Shown here: positions 1 through 13,119 of the stretch, one piece after another
How the letters are laid out: each line of letters starts with the position of its first letter
Position numbering within the stretch: the first letter of the stretch is position 1
NCBI GenBank assembly: GCA_022829145.1
Contig: CM040751.1
Coordinates: 3,599,364-3,663,363, forward strand
Direction of reading: 5' to 3'
Source of the DNA: Albula goreensis
Taxonomy: Eukaryota > Chordata > Actinopteri > Albuliformes > Albulidae
DNA length: 64,000 nt
Notes under the pieces: generated by a model
The model's database searches: none
What the model was told of the DNA's origin: nothing
The model's input: the letters and a program-made list of their open reading frames with translations, nothing else
Translations under genes and position numbers: made by a program

Positions 1-2280
1 GACATGACTGGAGTGCTGAAACGTTCACAAAGCAGAATGTGGTGAGAGTGCGGTGTGTGTCATGGGAGAAATTGTAGGATCGTGCGGCAGGACATGCAGT
101 AGTTGTTCATTCCTCTCAATATCTCAGAGCATGGGCTTCAGATAGATACTGTAGGAAACACCCAGCATCAACTTCTTGTACATGCATAAGGCACAAGTTG
201 GGACTCCACAGGAAGTAGTGCAAATACAAGTACAAATGAAGCGCGAGCTAGAGCCAATATTAGACGGATATATTGGAGCACTGTAATCATTAGCCAATGT
301 CTATCCTCCCGTGGCCCTGTGCTTCCAAGGTCCTGTATTCCCTCAATGTAATTTTGTGTCCTCAATTCTATGTTCCCTCAATGTATACAGGAGAAAAGTG
401 CCCATAGCTCCTGTATATTAACAAATATCCATAATCTGATAGTATATGTTCATTAAACAGTATCTGAAATGGTGTTTGTGGACAAGCTTGCTTCTAAAGA
501 TATTCTTTTATCCAAACACACTTTTGCTAGCAACACTGTACATAAAAATGTATAGGAAGGTTTTACATGATTGATTTACTTTGCCTTTAATCTGAACTTT
601 GTAACAATTAATTAGAATATAATTATGTACATTTTGTAAGCATATTTTAAGACAAGATACATTTTCAATATGGGGCATTCACAATCTCAGTATTATCATT
701 TCAAACTTTTAGTTTGCATTAATACTGGCATAACCAACAATAGCCACATGTAATATTAATCATTAGCAACATACATAATATTTCCCATAAACCACTAAAC
801 GCCACTTATTCAACACCCACCATGGGAACACAGGATCATGGGAACACACAGACCCAAAACATCTGTATCAGAGAACATTTCCATGGCAATGCATTGATGA
901 AATAAAGACAAACATATAACCAATGCACTTCCGAATTTTGAGAACTCTTCCATACATACTTTTTGAAAAAACATACTTGGTTCCCCATTTGCACAACGCC
1001 ATGGCTATGTGTGTGCTGCTGGGCTATCTATGCAGACAATTAATGCTGAATTTATAACGTCTGTGGTTTTAATGTAAAAGTCCAACCTACAGTGAGACTC
1101 CTTGTCCATTTTCACAACATAAGAAATCTGTGCTTGGAAAATGTCTGTTTTTCATGAGAACACAAAAAAGTTAATTTCAGATTCATCAGTTATCAAATTA
1201 TTTCGCTCCAATATTATCAACATCAGTGTCTGACAATACAATCCAGAACTGGTCTGGCCTTAACCCAACTCAGATCACTCACCACAGTCTGTACACTCCA
1301 TAGACAGAACTCTCCGGAGGGAGCTAAGGTGTTTTGAACACAAGGGAGTAAATACCCGTTGACCAAACCAATACGATAATGCCAGAGAGAGTTTAAAAAG
1401 AGCCTTTTACTTGAGCGAACATCAGAGAGAGTCGGTGTAGCTATACTGTCACTAGCACCGAATCATCCGCACCACATCTTCCTACATACCTCTGACAGCT
1501 TTGCTCAAAAGAAGCAATTTTCCTTGTCACCATTCATTCTCCCCCTATTTTTTTTTTTTTTTTTTCGAACTGGACTTGATTTGTATTCAGCTACCGTCCT
1601 CCAGCTGTACTAAAGTACTTACAAAATAAAGCTGAAGCATCTCGTAAAACAGAGATATTAGAATGCCGCCCATTTCAGGATCCATTTGCTTAACAGCACG
1701 CCGTGCATTTGAAATGTAGCACCTGGGCCAAATAGAGGCAGTAAATAAACAACATCGCGGTTTTTTATGTATAGGCGTTTAAGGGACACATTTGGTTAAT
1801 TGGCGACATTTATCTTGAGACTCAGTGATGAACAGAACCACGGCTATGCCACGCGTTGATTGTGCTCTGCCCTTAGAAATGGAAGGTTACAGGAACCTCA
1901 CCAGCAAGATTCAATCCTTACAGGGTACAAAAAAAAAAAAAAACTACCTTCTGTTTAGGCCTCATTGTTTTTCATCCTGGACCACTGCAGTAGGATATGG
2001 ACTTCTGCTAATTACTTTGGGTTAATGATTCTGGCCACATGCGCTCATTGTTGGCCATCTCTTTATTTTATAAAGCACCCAGTTACCGCTTTATGTTACC
2101 CCTGATAAGTACATTAGCTGAGGTAATAAATACTAATAATCAATTTGTTAGGAATTTTATTACCCTTTTTTTTTTTTAAAGAATACCCTTTAAGGCATGC
2201 TACAGATCTATAATGTAATTACCACAAAACAAATGGGAACTGCCTGCTTTTTTTTTTTTTACTTCCTCAGCTTCTTAGTC
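1..2280. other. AT-rich intronic DNA, no gene
   Basis: I see unique-looking AT-rich sequence, with a poly(T) run at about 1550-1565 and a poly(A) run at about 1930-1943. No coding, RNA-gene or transposon signature was recognised. Confidence 0.5.
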
Positions 2281-2500
2281 AATAGATATTGTGTCAGATA
2301 GCTCTCACCTCATTAATCTACTCGGCAGCATTAATAAATTTAGAGGACAATCAGCCCTGTTCCTCCTAATTGGGAGGGTAATTGCACGTTGCCGGCAATG
2401 TGACATTTACAAGTTAAACCACTCATCCCTCTAGTTTACGCATATGTAATTAATGCATAATTGGACACCTATCCTCAATTAAGAGCTGGCTTATGATTTC
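2281..2500. other. Possible conserved noncoding element
   Basis: This block is dense in homeodomain-like TAATTA, ATTAAT and TTAATG motifs set in complex, non-repetitive sequence without ORFs, the texture typical of deeply conserved vertebrate enhancers near neuronal genes. This is an impression from composition; no alignment was possible. Confidence 0.3.
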
Positions 2501-4440
2501 AATGCAGACTTTCAGAAAATGAGTCTGATAAGATACGGAACATGCCAGATATTCAATGTCCGTCCCGTTCGTTTTTAACCCTTTCGTCTGATTCTCGGTC
2601 CCTTCCATTTCATCGTACGCGGACGCCGCGATTCTCCTCCAGCGTGCCCCCTGCGCAGGATTTCAAAGCGTTTATTGATTGGCAATGGTATTTGCAGGCA
2701 GTCGATAACTGGAGTACGACCACTACCTATTACCACCGTTTCACGGTGATAAAAAAAAAAATGAAAAAGGGGACTTGACATTTACCCAGCATCTCGCACA
2801 TGGTTTCGAAATGTCTAATCATCTGAAAAATGGAATCACAATTGACTCATCTTCAGGTTTCCAGCTTGAGAGAGATATAGACGAGGAGGAAGAAACCGCT
2901 TTTTTAAAAATGCTTGATGGTGCCAATAAGAGGTTTCTGTTTCACAGTTGCCCAAACTCTGACACAATGCTTCATGGGAAGGATAATCATCCATTCGGCA
3001 AATGCTGGCTCAGAACAGGAGGAAGAATTGGGGCCACCCACTTCCTGACCCAAATCCACAGTCAATTTTCCCTCTGTACATCAGTGACGTGGGACACAAG
3101 CAAGCAGGAGCCTCTCGCTTGTGTAAACAGCTCTCACATCTGTTGGCTAGTGGATTAGGGGCTAAATTATTCAAATAATCCTGCTCGTGTTGATTGACTC
3201 ATGCAACCCTTGCCATTTGTTTGAATAACTTATCTTCCATTATTTCGCACCACGTGCTGTTCTGATGCTCTAGAATGTTCTTTACCGTGCATCCGAAATG
3301 TTAAGCTTATGTTAATCAATGGACTTGAAATCTGAGATTAAATCCAACTCTGCATGAAACGGTATGCTGGTATCTGCATGAGCAATAGATAAACTGCATG
3401 ATTTAAAATGACACTGTTGCTTCCAATCGTATGTGGATAAAACAGGAAGTTGTTTTACATGCTCACATAATTCAACCAGACAGACGCTAACATTCCACCC
3501 AGGTGCGCTGTAACCACCTTTTGCGTCTACATTTGTTACAACAACGAACCTGGTTCACTTCTTCTTCTGTACATTACAAGCCCATACATTTGCCAGCTGC
3601 ATTTGTACCCATACAATAAGGCCCATTCTGTCATGATGGGAATATGGTTACTACAAATTAGCATATGCACACATAACAAATTAGCATATCTGATATCCAC
3701 TCCACCATATGGCAGAAGTGGGAAGCCCCAGCTTCATAAAGCAGAAGTACGACTGTGTATTTGTTCTACCTGTGCACGAAAACAGGTGGTTTCACTAATT
3801 AGCTAAGCGATCTGCTAATTGGAGACCACTGATTTACTGCACTAATGGGACAGATATGTGCTAGTGTTTCACCTCTACCGTATGTATCATTGGCACAATT
3901 ACGAGTAGAAATGGTGATCCTCAAAAGAAATCTGTATTAGCTTCCTGTCCTCCAGGGCTGTAGACTCACACTGGAGGTAGCGGAATACATGCCATGTACC
4001 TACGTACAAGGAGTCAACAGCAACAGGTGCGTCTGCTGTGTAGTTCAAAGTGGGAGCTGAAGGCTATAAAGGTAGCGACCCCCACATGAAAAACAACCGT
4101 ATCAAAGCGCTCAAGGAAACTGTCATGTTTCAGTGGCCTCCAACACCCCAGAGACAGAGAGAGACGGATGAACTCTTCATCTCTCCGTCAGAGCCCAGCT
4201 CACAGATGCTTCAATGGATCTCCTGCGCACCGCACCGAAGTTCTCCATTAACGCAATTACAGACGCGTTCCCGGAGACCGAGGAAAAAACAGGACCAAAA
4301 GAGACGAGCCTTGCTCCAGTGTGGCTGTCAGAGCAAATTTCAAACTTCATATTTAATTTGTATTTGGGAAAGTATGTGCGCTTTGAAGGTCAAAACCGCC
4401 TTTCGAAATGTGTAAAAACAAGTGTTTGATTTGCATATTT
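2501..4440. other. Unique intronic DNA with two enhancer-like blocks
   Basis: The block at 3160-3330 has an E-box (CACGTG) and AT-rich homeodomain-like sites. The stretch at about 4050-4420 is CpG-richer than its surroundings. Open frames at 2775-3158 and 4050-4429 match no family I know and lack splice context, so I do not call them genes. Confidence 0.3.
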
Positions 4441-5464
4441 TGGCGTTGTGAACACATCGCTGGCTGCCGGCCCACAGGCCTAATCTCATTTACTGTCACC
4501 ATATTCTACTTTCTAGCCAGTTTTGTTGTTTGCACATATGCCAATTACCAACTTTTGCAGCTGTAGCATTATGGCAGACAACTCGACACGTACACGAGAA
4601 GCAACCTTTCTTTATGATGTCATCATATGTTATGAGGAAAACGTTTTCATGCACAAATATCGTATGCTGCTTTAACAAAAGCTTTACTAAGCACCTTTTA
4701 GTAAACATGTTTCATCTTCATTCATTCAGCTTAAACGAGTCATGAGTAAAACTCATTACCAACAGTCGTAACTATTAGCTGTTACCTATCAGTGACTTTG
4801 TCTCTATTAAAACATGCAATGACCTTGGTCATTATAAACGCTCTCATGTTGCCGTCACTTGTTAATGATGTGTAAACATCACGTTTGACCGAATGAATTA
4901 ATGAATCACTTCAGTAAGATAGGCATGAATGATATTTTTGGAAAAAATTTGACAGACCCGTTCTCAACTAACATCTCCTAAAATGAGGAGACACCCACAG
5001 CACAGACAAGCCATCCAGGTTCAAGTCTTCTGAGTGCTACGGCTAAGAAGGCCAGACAAATTCATTTTGCTCAGTGCTATGAACAGAACTAGAAGGAAAT
5101 TCGATAAATGAATTTTCAACGAAGCTGAAAACAGGTAAGATGGAAAGGTTCTTGTGTGACATTGCTCCGATGTGACCATGTGACCGTATATTTCATCGCT
5201 TCCCACTTCAGCAGCTCAGGACGCAATCACAAAAGAAGCATCCTTGAGGCAGAATCTCAAACGCTGGCAGGGAGATGTCACCATGGCAGCCTAACGGACT
5301 GCAGCAATAACTACATTTCAGAAATATATTTATCCTGTTCGTCCTTAGAAATCTCAATCCCTTTAACAAAAGCTTTATTACACACCAAGTTTCAGATCAA
5401 ATTAATATGTGTACTCACCATTGACATCAGCGAAAATAGTGTTTAATATCATACCCACTATATT
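4441..5464. other. AT-rich intronic DNA, nothing recognised
   Basis: No coding, RNA or mobile-element signal was recognised in this stretch. Confidence 0.4.
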
Positions 5465-5544
5465 CTGGGGCTCCTTGATGCTCAAGCAGAATACGTTAGC
5501 TTCCTTAGCTAACGTATTCTGCTTGAGCGTCAAGGAGCACCAGC
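5465..5544. repeat. Long near-perfect inverted repeat (hairpin)
   Basis: Arms 5470-5501 and 5507-5538 are 32 nt each and complementary except for one position that would be a G-U wobble in RNA on one strand. The loop is 5 nt (5502-5506). Beyond one mismatch, pairing continues outward for four more pairs (5465-5468 with 5540-5543). It could be a foldback MITE relic, a young hairpin RNA or a recent palindromic duplication. No poly(A) tail or target duplication was seen. Confidence 0.85.
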
Positions 5545-6285
5545 CTCACCAGGGGAAGATAAGAGTTAAGCAAGGTAAGCTGGTGAGCCAGGTTCCTGTA
5601 CATGTAAGAACTGAGTATGCTGACTTCATCATCCTCCAACAACATGCAGAGTGGAAAGAAGTGAAGGCTCGTCGTCATGTGAGGGAGAGGAATCAAGTGT
5701 CCGCAAGATCAGGTTTGCCGCATAAATCTCAATAGTTCCGCTGTATTTGGGTGGGAGAAAGTGGACAAGTGAAAAGATGATCAACATTTTCAACACTGGT
5801 TACACAATCTGAATACTTGATAATACCTTTAGATTACTCTTCTTTAAGAAACCTTAGAGTACCTTTTTAAATGATCATTTCTCTCAAATCCATCTTCAAT
5901 CCATTGCTTCATTAACATTCAAGAAATTGATCTTCACCTTTCTGTCTAAAGCTAATTATTTCTAATTTTATCTTTTGATAGAGCTGTGCAATATTGTCAT
6001 ACGTCATTCTCCATTCCTCAATCTATTGAACACTAAAGAGGTAGACATTTTGTAATCAAGGGCTTGTTTTTTCAAAAAATAAATAAATAAAAGTCAATGT
6101 TAGCTAATATCTACAACGTACAATAGTTTTGTCTGTCTGTTGAGTTTCTCCAAACAAATAAAATTGAATTTGAAGAACACAAAGGACTGTCACTTGGTTT
6201 CACTGGCACTAAGAACATGCAAATGAAAACACACAGAAAATTAATGAATTTCATTCATGGACAACAGAAGTAAACACTGGCCCAG
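5545..6285. other. AT-rich intronic DNA, nothing recognised
   Basis: Apart from the adjoining hairpin I see no gene, RNA or repeat family in this stretch. Confidence 0.4.
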
Positions 6286-6500
6286 CCCTATTCAAATGCA
6301 CTTGCTGTAGCCAGCCAATCAAAACAGACTTAAGTCATTTTAAGGCATATGCAATTCTATTTTACAATGAAAAAAAACATTCAAGGAATTTTGTGGGTTT
6401 GTCTCCAATGAAACAGAAAATGCGCCAAGAAGCACATGTTGTAAAATTAAAGTTCATTTTGATCCCATTGCACATACCCTCATTAAAGGATCCAATTATG
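6285..6500 (+). repeat. Dispersed repeat family copy A1
   Basis: The core AGCCAATCAAAACAGACTT, followed by TTTTAAGGCATATGCAAT, recurs in related form at 9787, 12915, 19560 and 27766. Downstream it shares TTTGTCTCCAAT with the copy at 27766. Lengths and ends are uncertain, and I see no coding capacity. It is probably a non-autonomous DNA transposon or SINE relic. Confidence 0.45.
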
Positions 6501-8640
6501 TCTGACTGGGTTCTAGACACTATTTTTTTCATGATATAAACAAACAATATGACTGCCAATGATTATCCATATGAGTATAATACTCAAAGGAAATGTCATC
6601 GTATATACCCATTGTAATGCAGAATGAGGTTAGGCAGAATAATTATCATATGAATATAGTTTGTGGGGTCCATGGCAGAGAACCAGAAGCATTTCAGTAT
6701 TATTTTGATTAATAAACTGTTTCAGAAATGCATACCCTGCATTGTGTAGAAGAAGGGAACAGACTGGTTTTGAATTTTAAACTAAGTGATCCTGTGAGAA
6801 ATCCATTGATTTGAGTACCCCACTTTAGACAGTGCTGAACTTGCAGTGAGGAGGGAGTTTGAAACTGATATTGTAATGTGCTGCTTTGTTTTGTTCTACT
6901 ACTCCCCTGGTGGACAGGAGACCACACTGCAGTTATAATGCACACACAGACTGTACCAGACTTTCACATCATCAGAAGCAAGACAATTAGAACTGGGTTG
7001 CACTTCTGTAAGCAGAAGGATACTTCAAAATGCGGCAATTAATGAAGTATCTCCACTTTTAGTCGGTGGCCAATCATGGGTAGAATTCATGTTTCATAAG
7101 GCAGACTCGCAAGTTGCCTTCATGTAACGGCAAACAATATCTCAGGTGTGATACAAATGAGTAATATTTATATCTTAGACTCTTGTGTTAGACAGATATA
7201 AATATGAAAATAAAAAAAAAAATAAAAATTGATTTTGGCTTCAATGTTGAATTTTAATGGGCAATAACACAACATTTGTTGGATGAATTTTACTACTACT
7301 ACTACTAATAATAATAATGACATCTGGCCCCTTTAAAATCATGTACAGTTCATAGGCAACACACAAAGTTAGCATTAGCTATCTAGCCTTTTGGCTTGTA
7401 TGGAGTCTTGATATGCTTGATGTCTTGTCCCTCTGTGTGAGTACAGTGAGTGTGTTGTGTTTTCTATGAAATGGAGCTTAGGGTTTAAGGGCTGGCTTTA
7501 AGGTCTTCTCAGCCAATGATGTATGTGTCTGTGACTCTGTCGAGGGGTAATGGGTAACTTGCTGACTTCAGGGGTAAACCCTGTTCATTTAATGTTGTAT
7601 TTGGGAAAGGAACTGGGGAAAAGAAACACAAGAGACTATGTTTCTTTTTTGTTCTCAAGACATATTGCAGGTACATCTTCGTAAACTTGCCACTAAGGGG
7701 GTGGCATTGTGGAGAATTGCTGGGGGTTGTTTTTCTTTGTGTGTGTGTGTGTTCCCTGTTGGTTGTGTTCTGTGGGCTTGAGTCATTAGTTTCACTCCAT
7801 GTACGGTACTACCACAAAAAATACCTTTTTCCAAGAGGTCAAGTGCATTGCATGTGACAATTTATTTCATCATTTTTCCCATTGTATATTTATAGTACCA
7901 GCAGGTTATGGGGCTTCATCAACCATAAATAAAGAGTAACACTTTAAATTATGATGCACATATACTTATTGTCATAATGTCTCGTAATGTCATAAGTACT
8001 TGAGTAACTTTAATGATTGCTATTGAGACGAGATCTGCTCTCTTAAATGTTTGTAATGATTATTTCAATGAACACACTGTTACTCATGTAAAAACCGCAG
8101 GGTATTTCAGCCTCCATATTGTATTGAAAGCTTATATAATAATAATATTTATATAATATAATAAATAACATGAAGCAGGGTTGGTTGTGATTCAAATGTG
8201 TACTGAAGAACTCTGCTACATCTCATTCAGTGCTAGCTACATTTAAATTACTTCGTGCTACCTCATAGTCCCCCTCCCCGCCCCCCAAAAAAAATTATAA
8301 TGTAATTGCACAGGTATCATTGTAAGTTAGTAACGTATTGGGAAGTGTTTTCGAATAAAGTGCTCACACTTCTTAGGCTGTTGAAAGTCAGACTTACTTT
8401 CTTCCAAAGAGATGCATTTCAGAAAATCTGAGCACTTCTTATTGAGCAGAGGATGAGTGGGGCACATTTTAAATCAGATTTTTATGCAAATGAATGCAGA
8501 GTGGAAATTCTTAAGATAAAAGGTACAACTCATGACTTATAATTTTATCTCCTAGAAAACAGCCCTTTCATTATTGTTACAGGCAAATTTTAATACCCAA
8601 GCAGTTGTACTGAAAATTTGTGCCAAAAATTTTAATGATA

Positions 8641-8644
<4 letters not shown>
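6501..8644. other. AT-rich intronic DNA with short simple repeats
   Basis: It contains a TAC/TAA trinucleotide run at about 7290-7317, a short (GT)n at 7738-7752, AT-rich ATAATA repeats near 8135-8170 and a C-rich/A-rich junction near 8272-8293. The start AGTAACACTTTAAATTATG at about 7936 resembles a common fish repeat beginning GTAACACTTTA; this is weak. No gene was seen. Confidence 0.4.

Positions 8645-8733
<89 letters not shown>
8645..8733. repeat. (CA)n microsatellite, about 44 units
   Basis: An uninterrupted CA run. Open frames of poly-Thr/His or poly-Cys/Val across it are artefacts. Confidence 0.98.
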
Positions 8734-8739
<6 letters not shown>

Positions 8740-9784
8740 TAAATCTGTCCCTGGTCTGAGTCAATATCACCTCATTAGAGAACATATATCTGTAGTTTGC
8801 ATGCTGCTCTGGAAAATAATACTTCATACATACCATATAGACTACCTTTTATTAAAAACAAACTTCTCCCCACGGTCCACTTTTGCATCTACCCAAGTTC
8901 TGTGATCTCAGTTCGTGCCCCGCTCGTTTCAGGAAAGGGGAGCCCAAGGGTATGGAGACGTTGCTGTAAGTTTAACACTTTGATACCGTCTGATGAGAAC
9001 TGTGAAATGTATTTCTCAATAGATTTGGCTTCCTTAGATACTGATGTAAACCTATTTCATGCAGTCAAGAACACCACTGTCGGGAAGACACTGAAGGCAT
9101 GAGGAAACAAGCGCTGCCGTATCTTTTTCAATATTCTCCCTACTTCTTGCCAAATGCTCTCAAAGCCAACAAATCAGGACGGCTTGTTCATTCTATAAGC
9201 ACATGGAGATAAAAGGCTCAATTCTGGCCCTGCAGTTCTGTGGTTCCAAACAGGATCAATGACTACTGCATGCTGAAAAGAATCCAGGTCAGTCACAACA
9301 GACTATGGTTATATCAATCAAGAATTACTTTTGTTTGTAACCAGTTCATCTCAGAATCAACTGGGGGACCAGAAATCATGAAGATAAAATCAACACTCTC
9401 ACATTAATTCTCTATCCATTGATTTACAAGAATCACTTGAAAGTTCAGAAATTCCCCTGGCTTGGATGTGTTTCTCATCCAAACTTCCTCTTTGTTATCA
9501 TCTGTGCTTCCAAATCAGAGGTCCAAATCCCTTCCCCAAACGTTCTTCCTCTATAAAATATACACAACAGAAATACATCAGTCCTGCAGTTGAAGAAGAA
9601 CAAGGAGCCTGTGAAATGTGGCTCATAGTGTTTAATATTACTGGTAAATTCCTTTACTTAAATCATCCATTTAATATCATTTATACAACTTCCCCTGCCC
9701 TTACATCACTCTGCATCTATGAATGCAGTGGAAAGCGTTTTATTGGCTGCAACGGGAGCGATCGATTTATACATTTTGGCTTAG
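8734..9784. other. Intronic DNA, nothing recognised
   Basis: Unique-looking sequence. Open frames at 8797-9102 and 9466-9804 resemble no family I know. Confidence 0.4.
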
Positions 9785-10010
9785 GCCCTGTGAAACAAAC
9801 GTAGTCTCTTTAAGGACATATGCAATAAAAACTGACTTTAGTGTTTTGGATGGTAAATGCCATTTTTATTTCAGAAAGAAAATGACACATAAGGACACGA
9901 TAAGCTTGTCTCCGGCACCAAAAATGTAAATACTCCAAAAACTTCCTGTCATGCAAAGTCTGTTTCAACTGAATATGCCATCAAAAAGAACTAATGGATT
10001 CATGACCCAG
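9785..10010 (+). repeat. Dispersed repeat family copy A2
   Basis: It shares the CTTTAAGGACATATGCAAT core and an ACTGACTTTAGT segment with the copies at 6285 and 27766. Towards the end a diverged reverse-complement version of the head appears (TATGCCATCAAAAAG and GACCCAGCC), suggesting a terminal inverted repeat. Confidence 0.45.
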
Positions 10011-12914
10011 CCCTAGTGTTTGAAGCAACTTTTATTTCATGGACTAAGCAGATTTTTTTTGTCCATAACTTCTGCTGTACTAACAAATGAGATATACTTT
10101 GATTACTTCCCATTACAGAGAGGAACAAGAGGGGCTGTCCCTTTACACCGCTGCTTTTGCACTGGCAATTAAAAGTCCTTCCTGTGTATTACACTGCAAT
10201 CAGCAAGCTGGTGTAGTTAATTTATTTATTTATTTATTTGGGAAGGAGGGGGGAGGGCAGTCGGTTCCCTTTTCAGGCCTTCTCATACAGGTATCAAAGC
10301 CAGACAATGTACTCCCGTACGTCTTGATTTTTCTGATAAATCTGGGACGCTTTCTGGAATTTTCTCTGGCTCCTCAAGGCTTTATTGTCCAGGCTTACCT
10401 TTCAAATATGAAATGGAAATCAACGATTTGCGACCAAAGCATATGCTGGCCTCTTTTTCCGTAACAAATCATGCTTTTGGACCAATTCAAACGTGACCTA
10501 ATGCTGCTTAACATTTCTGTACACGTAATCTATATATACAAATTTTTTTGGGATTCTGGTTCCAGGATTTCTGGTGACCAAGATTTTTTTCTATACATAC
10601 TAAATGGGTAATGTCTCCATATGTGTAAGTCTTCTCCTTCACTGACCTCTGTCTGACTTCTTGCATTACTATCGATCTGCAGACGTTTCCTTTATTTCAT
10701 TAGGGAAAAGCTTTCACTTACAGCATACAGGATGGGTGACCATAGAGAATGGGCCATTCTGCTCAGTCTGGGCTTATATATGAATTGCCATTCTAATGAT
10801 TTCCCTAACCTGAATGACACAGGTCCTCTGTATCTCTTTATTGTGATAGCTGCCATCCTTTAAGTATTAGCTCAATACGTATTTGAAATGTTTGACAGGC
10901 TTTTTTTTCAGCTCTTTCAACCATCTTGCGATCCAAACATTCCAACTTCCCCAGGCATTTACAGATTCTACACTATTTTTACAGCCTAATACATCGATTT
11001 CACAGTCTACTCAACTCTAATTCACAGTCAACCACTGATAAAACATTTCAAAACAAGGGTAACAAACATAATTACCATGTCAAACAACACGTTGACGAAA
11101 ACAAAATAAACCAAATTCTCATACTTAATTAAACATTATTCTCAATGCAAAACAGGAGAATGCAGAACTTTCCTTTGGGCTGTTTTTTACAGTGGGGAAA
11201 TATTATAATTCCATAAAACAAGCCACTGAATATAACCTCATTAACTTTCAGCTGGACACTAAAAAGAAGGGACAATCTGATTTAGATGCTTCTGCTGGGA
11301 GAACCATCTGGACCGAACGAGGGCGAACCGCATGTCGCCGTTAAAACCCTTCCACGACCGTTCATGTGACAAGCTAAGTGGCTTTAAACCCAATGGGTTG
11401 CAAGAGCGCGCATAGCTAGCAAATGCAATAACAGGAGTTGGCATTACTTTCTCTGTTTGCAATTCTAATGGTTTGTGAGAATTGTTTTGGAGACATATGG
11501 TGGCGACAATTGTGAACATTATGGAAAGCGGCTCCTAGAGGCCCTTCTTTTTTTTGGTAATGCCACCCCAAGGTCAGCAGTCTAGCGACAGAGTGTGTTG
11601 GTAAACCGAAGGATTATCTATCCCTGTACAAAAAAGGTTTTCACAGTTTATCCCTGACTGAACTGTTATACGTAATCATTATTCCTCCTCAGATTCTATT
11701 CCTTGCAAGCGTTCACGAATTTTCAAACTGCAGACAACCTCTTTACTTAGCACGTTTTACACAACACTTTAAATTCTTTATTACTTGCCCCGTCTTCAAT
11801 ACATGAGCTTTCATTGCCAGCCCTAAAAGAAATTCTCAAACTCGTTTAAAGTACGCCGTATTAGGGATGTACATGAACCATAAAAGGTTCTTCAAAAGCT
11901 TTGTGCTAGAAAAGAAGCCAAGTTTTTCTAAAATAAAAAATATGGAACACAGGAGCTTGGGAGCTGCTGCTGAAGTTTGCATCAGAACAGTTTTTTTTTT
12001 TTTTTGAAATCTGGAGTTCTGACAAAAAACAAATTGATTTGAAAATCCAGCTTCTGCTCGACCAGACTCTGAAGGGATTATGTGGGGATTGCATTAAAGC
12101 GGTGTGTCCCTGGACTCACAGCAGAATGGCTGAACCAGGTCACCACGCTGCCGGACAACATGGCCACTACCGACGCTAAAAAAAAAAAAACAACCACATC
12201 GGACATGAGGACAACAGAGGACGGTTGTTTTAAGAGGCCGCCGAAAAGCCAGAGTGCAATCGCAGATCGATCACAAATTAAAATCTTAAATGGTGTCGAG
12301 CAGAAGCCAGTATTTCCAAACATTTTCACTTTTAGCCATAAAAAACGTGAGCGACAAGTGCACAGTAACATCCAAATCCATAAACGTCTCTTAGACTGTG
12401 GCCTTTCAAATCTACACTTGCAAGAAAACTATTAACTTAAAAGATCCAGTTATCCTTAGTGTGAAGGGAGGTATTCACTAGCATTATGTGATATGCAAGC
12501 CAAGCCAAAGTTTCTATGATTCTCAGTGCATCACACTGGGTACATATTATCTGGAGAGAAGATGGTATTAATTTAAGCTTAAGTGAAAGGCACAGAGACG
12601 GGCAACATTACAACAACCATTAACCTTGTAATGTAAGCAATGGAACTTCCCCAGTATCAGAGAACTTGAATTAAACACATTAAGTTTACTTTGTTTCACT
12701 AACTAGTTCTGAGATTAAAATCCTACACAGCAGGTACATTTCTGTTTTGAAAGAAGCAATCCCACAGATAATATTTTTACTCTGATACTCACATTTTAAT
12801 GTAGCAATAGCTGAAATATTGAAAGAAAAGCATGAGGAATTATGACGACGTCCATCCATTAATTACCTTTTCTTTAAGTGTGTTATGTTTGATTTGAGGC
12901 AAGCAAATGTGTTT
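10011..12914. other. Intronic DNA with possible constrained blocks
   Basis: The blocks at 11250-11520 and 12060-12440 are non-repetitive, moderately CpG-bearing and motif-dense, unlike their AT-rich flanks, and could be conserved noncoding elements. Short TTTA repeats lie at about 10219-10240. No gene was recognised. Confidence 0.3.
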
Positions 12915-13020
12915 TTTTGAATGTCTTGGACTTGATTGGACAGCATATGCCCTTCAAGAGACGAAACACTGTTTTGATTGGATGGCATACACCTTTAAAA
13001 GAGTCACATTTCAGTTGATT
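12915..13020 (-). repeat. Dispersed repeat family copy A3
   Basis: Read on the minus strand it gives TTTAAAGGTGTATGCCATCC then AATCAAAACAG, matching the family core. The plus strand also carries GATTGGACAGCATATGCCCT, so the core occurs twice within about 60 bp. Confidence 0.45.
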
Positions 13021-13119
13021 CGCTTGGGTCCCAGGAACATTCTGCTCTAACTATACAGGCGCAAAACTCAAAGAAATTGTGGGAAATTGCTGTTTAATGT
13101 ACTGTTTACTTTGCAATTC

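Noticed and set aside
2775-3158. 127-codon frame starting MTFTQHLAHGFE
   Set aside because: No known domain, no splice or promoter context, and composition typical of noncoding sequence.
5470-5538. Rho-independent-type terminator
   Set aside because: This is eukaryotic nuclear DNA and no T-run follows; the hairpin is reported as an inverted repeat instead.
8552-8836. Open frames spanning the (CA)n tract at 8645-8733
   Set aside because: They are poly-dipeptide translations of a microsatellite with unrelated flanks.
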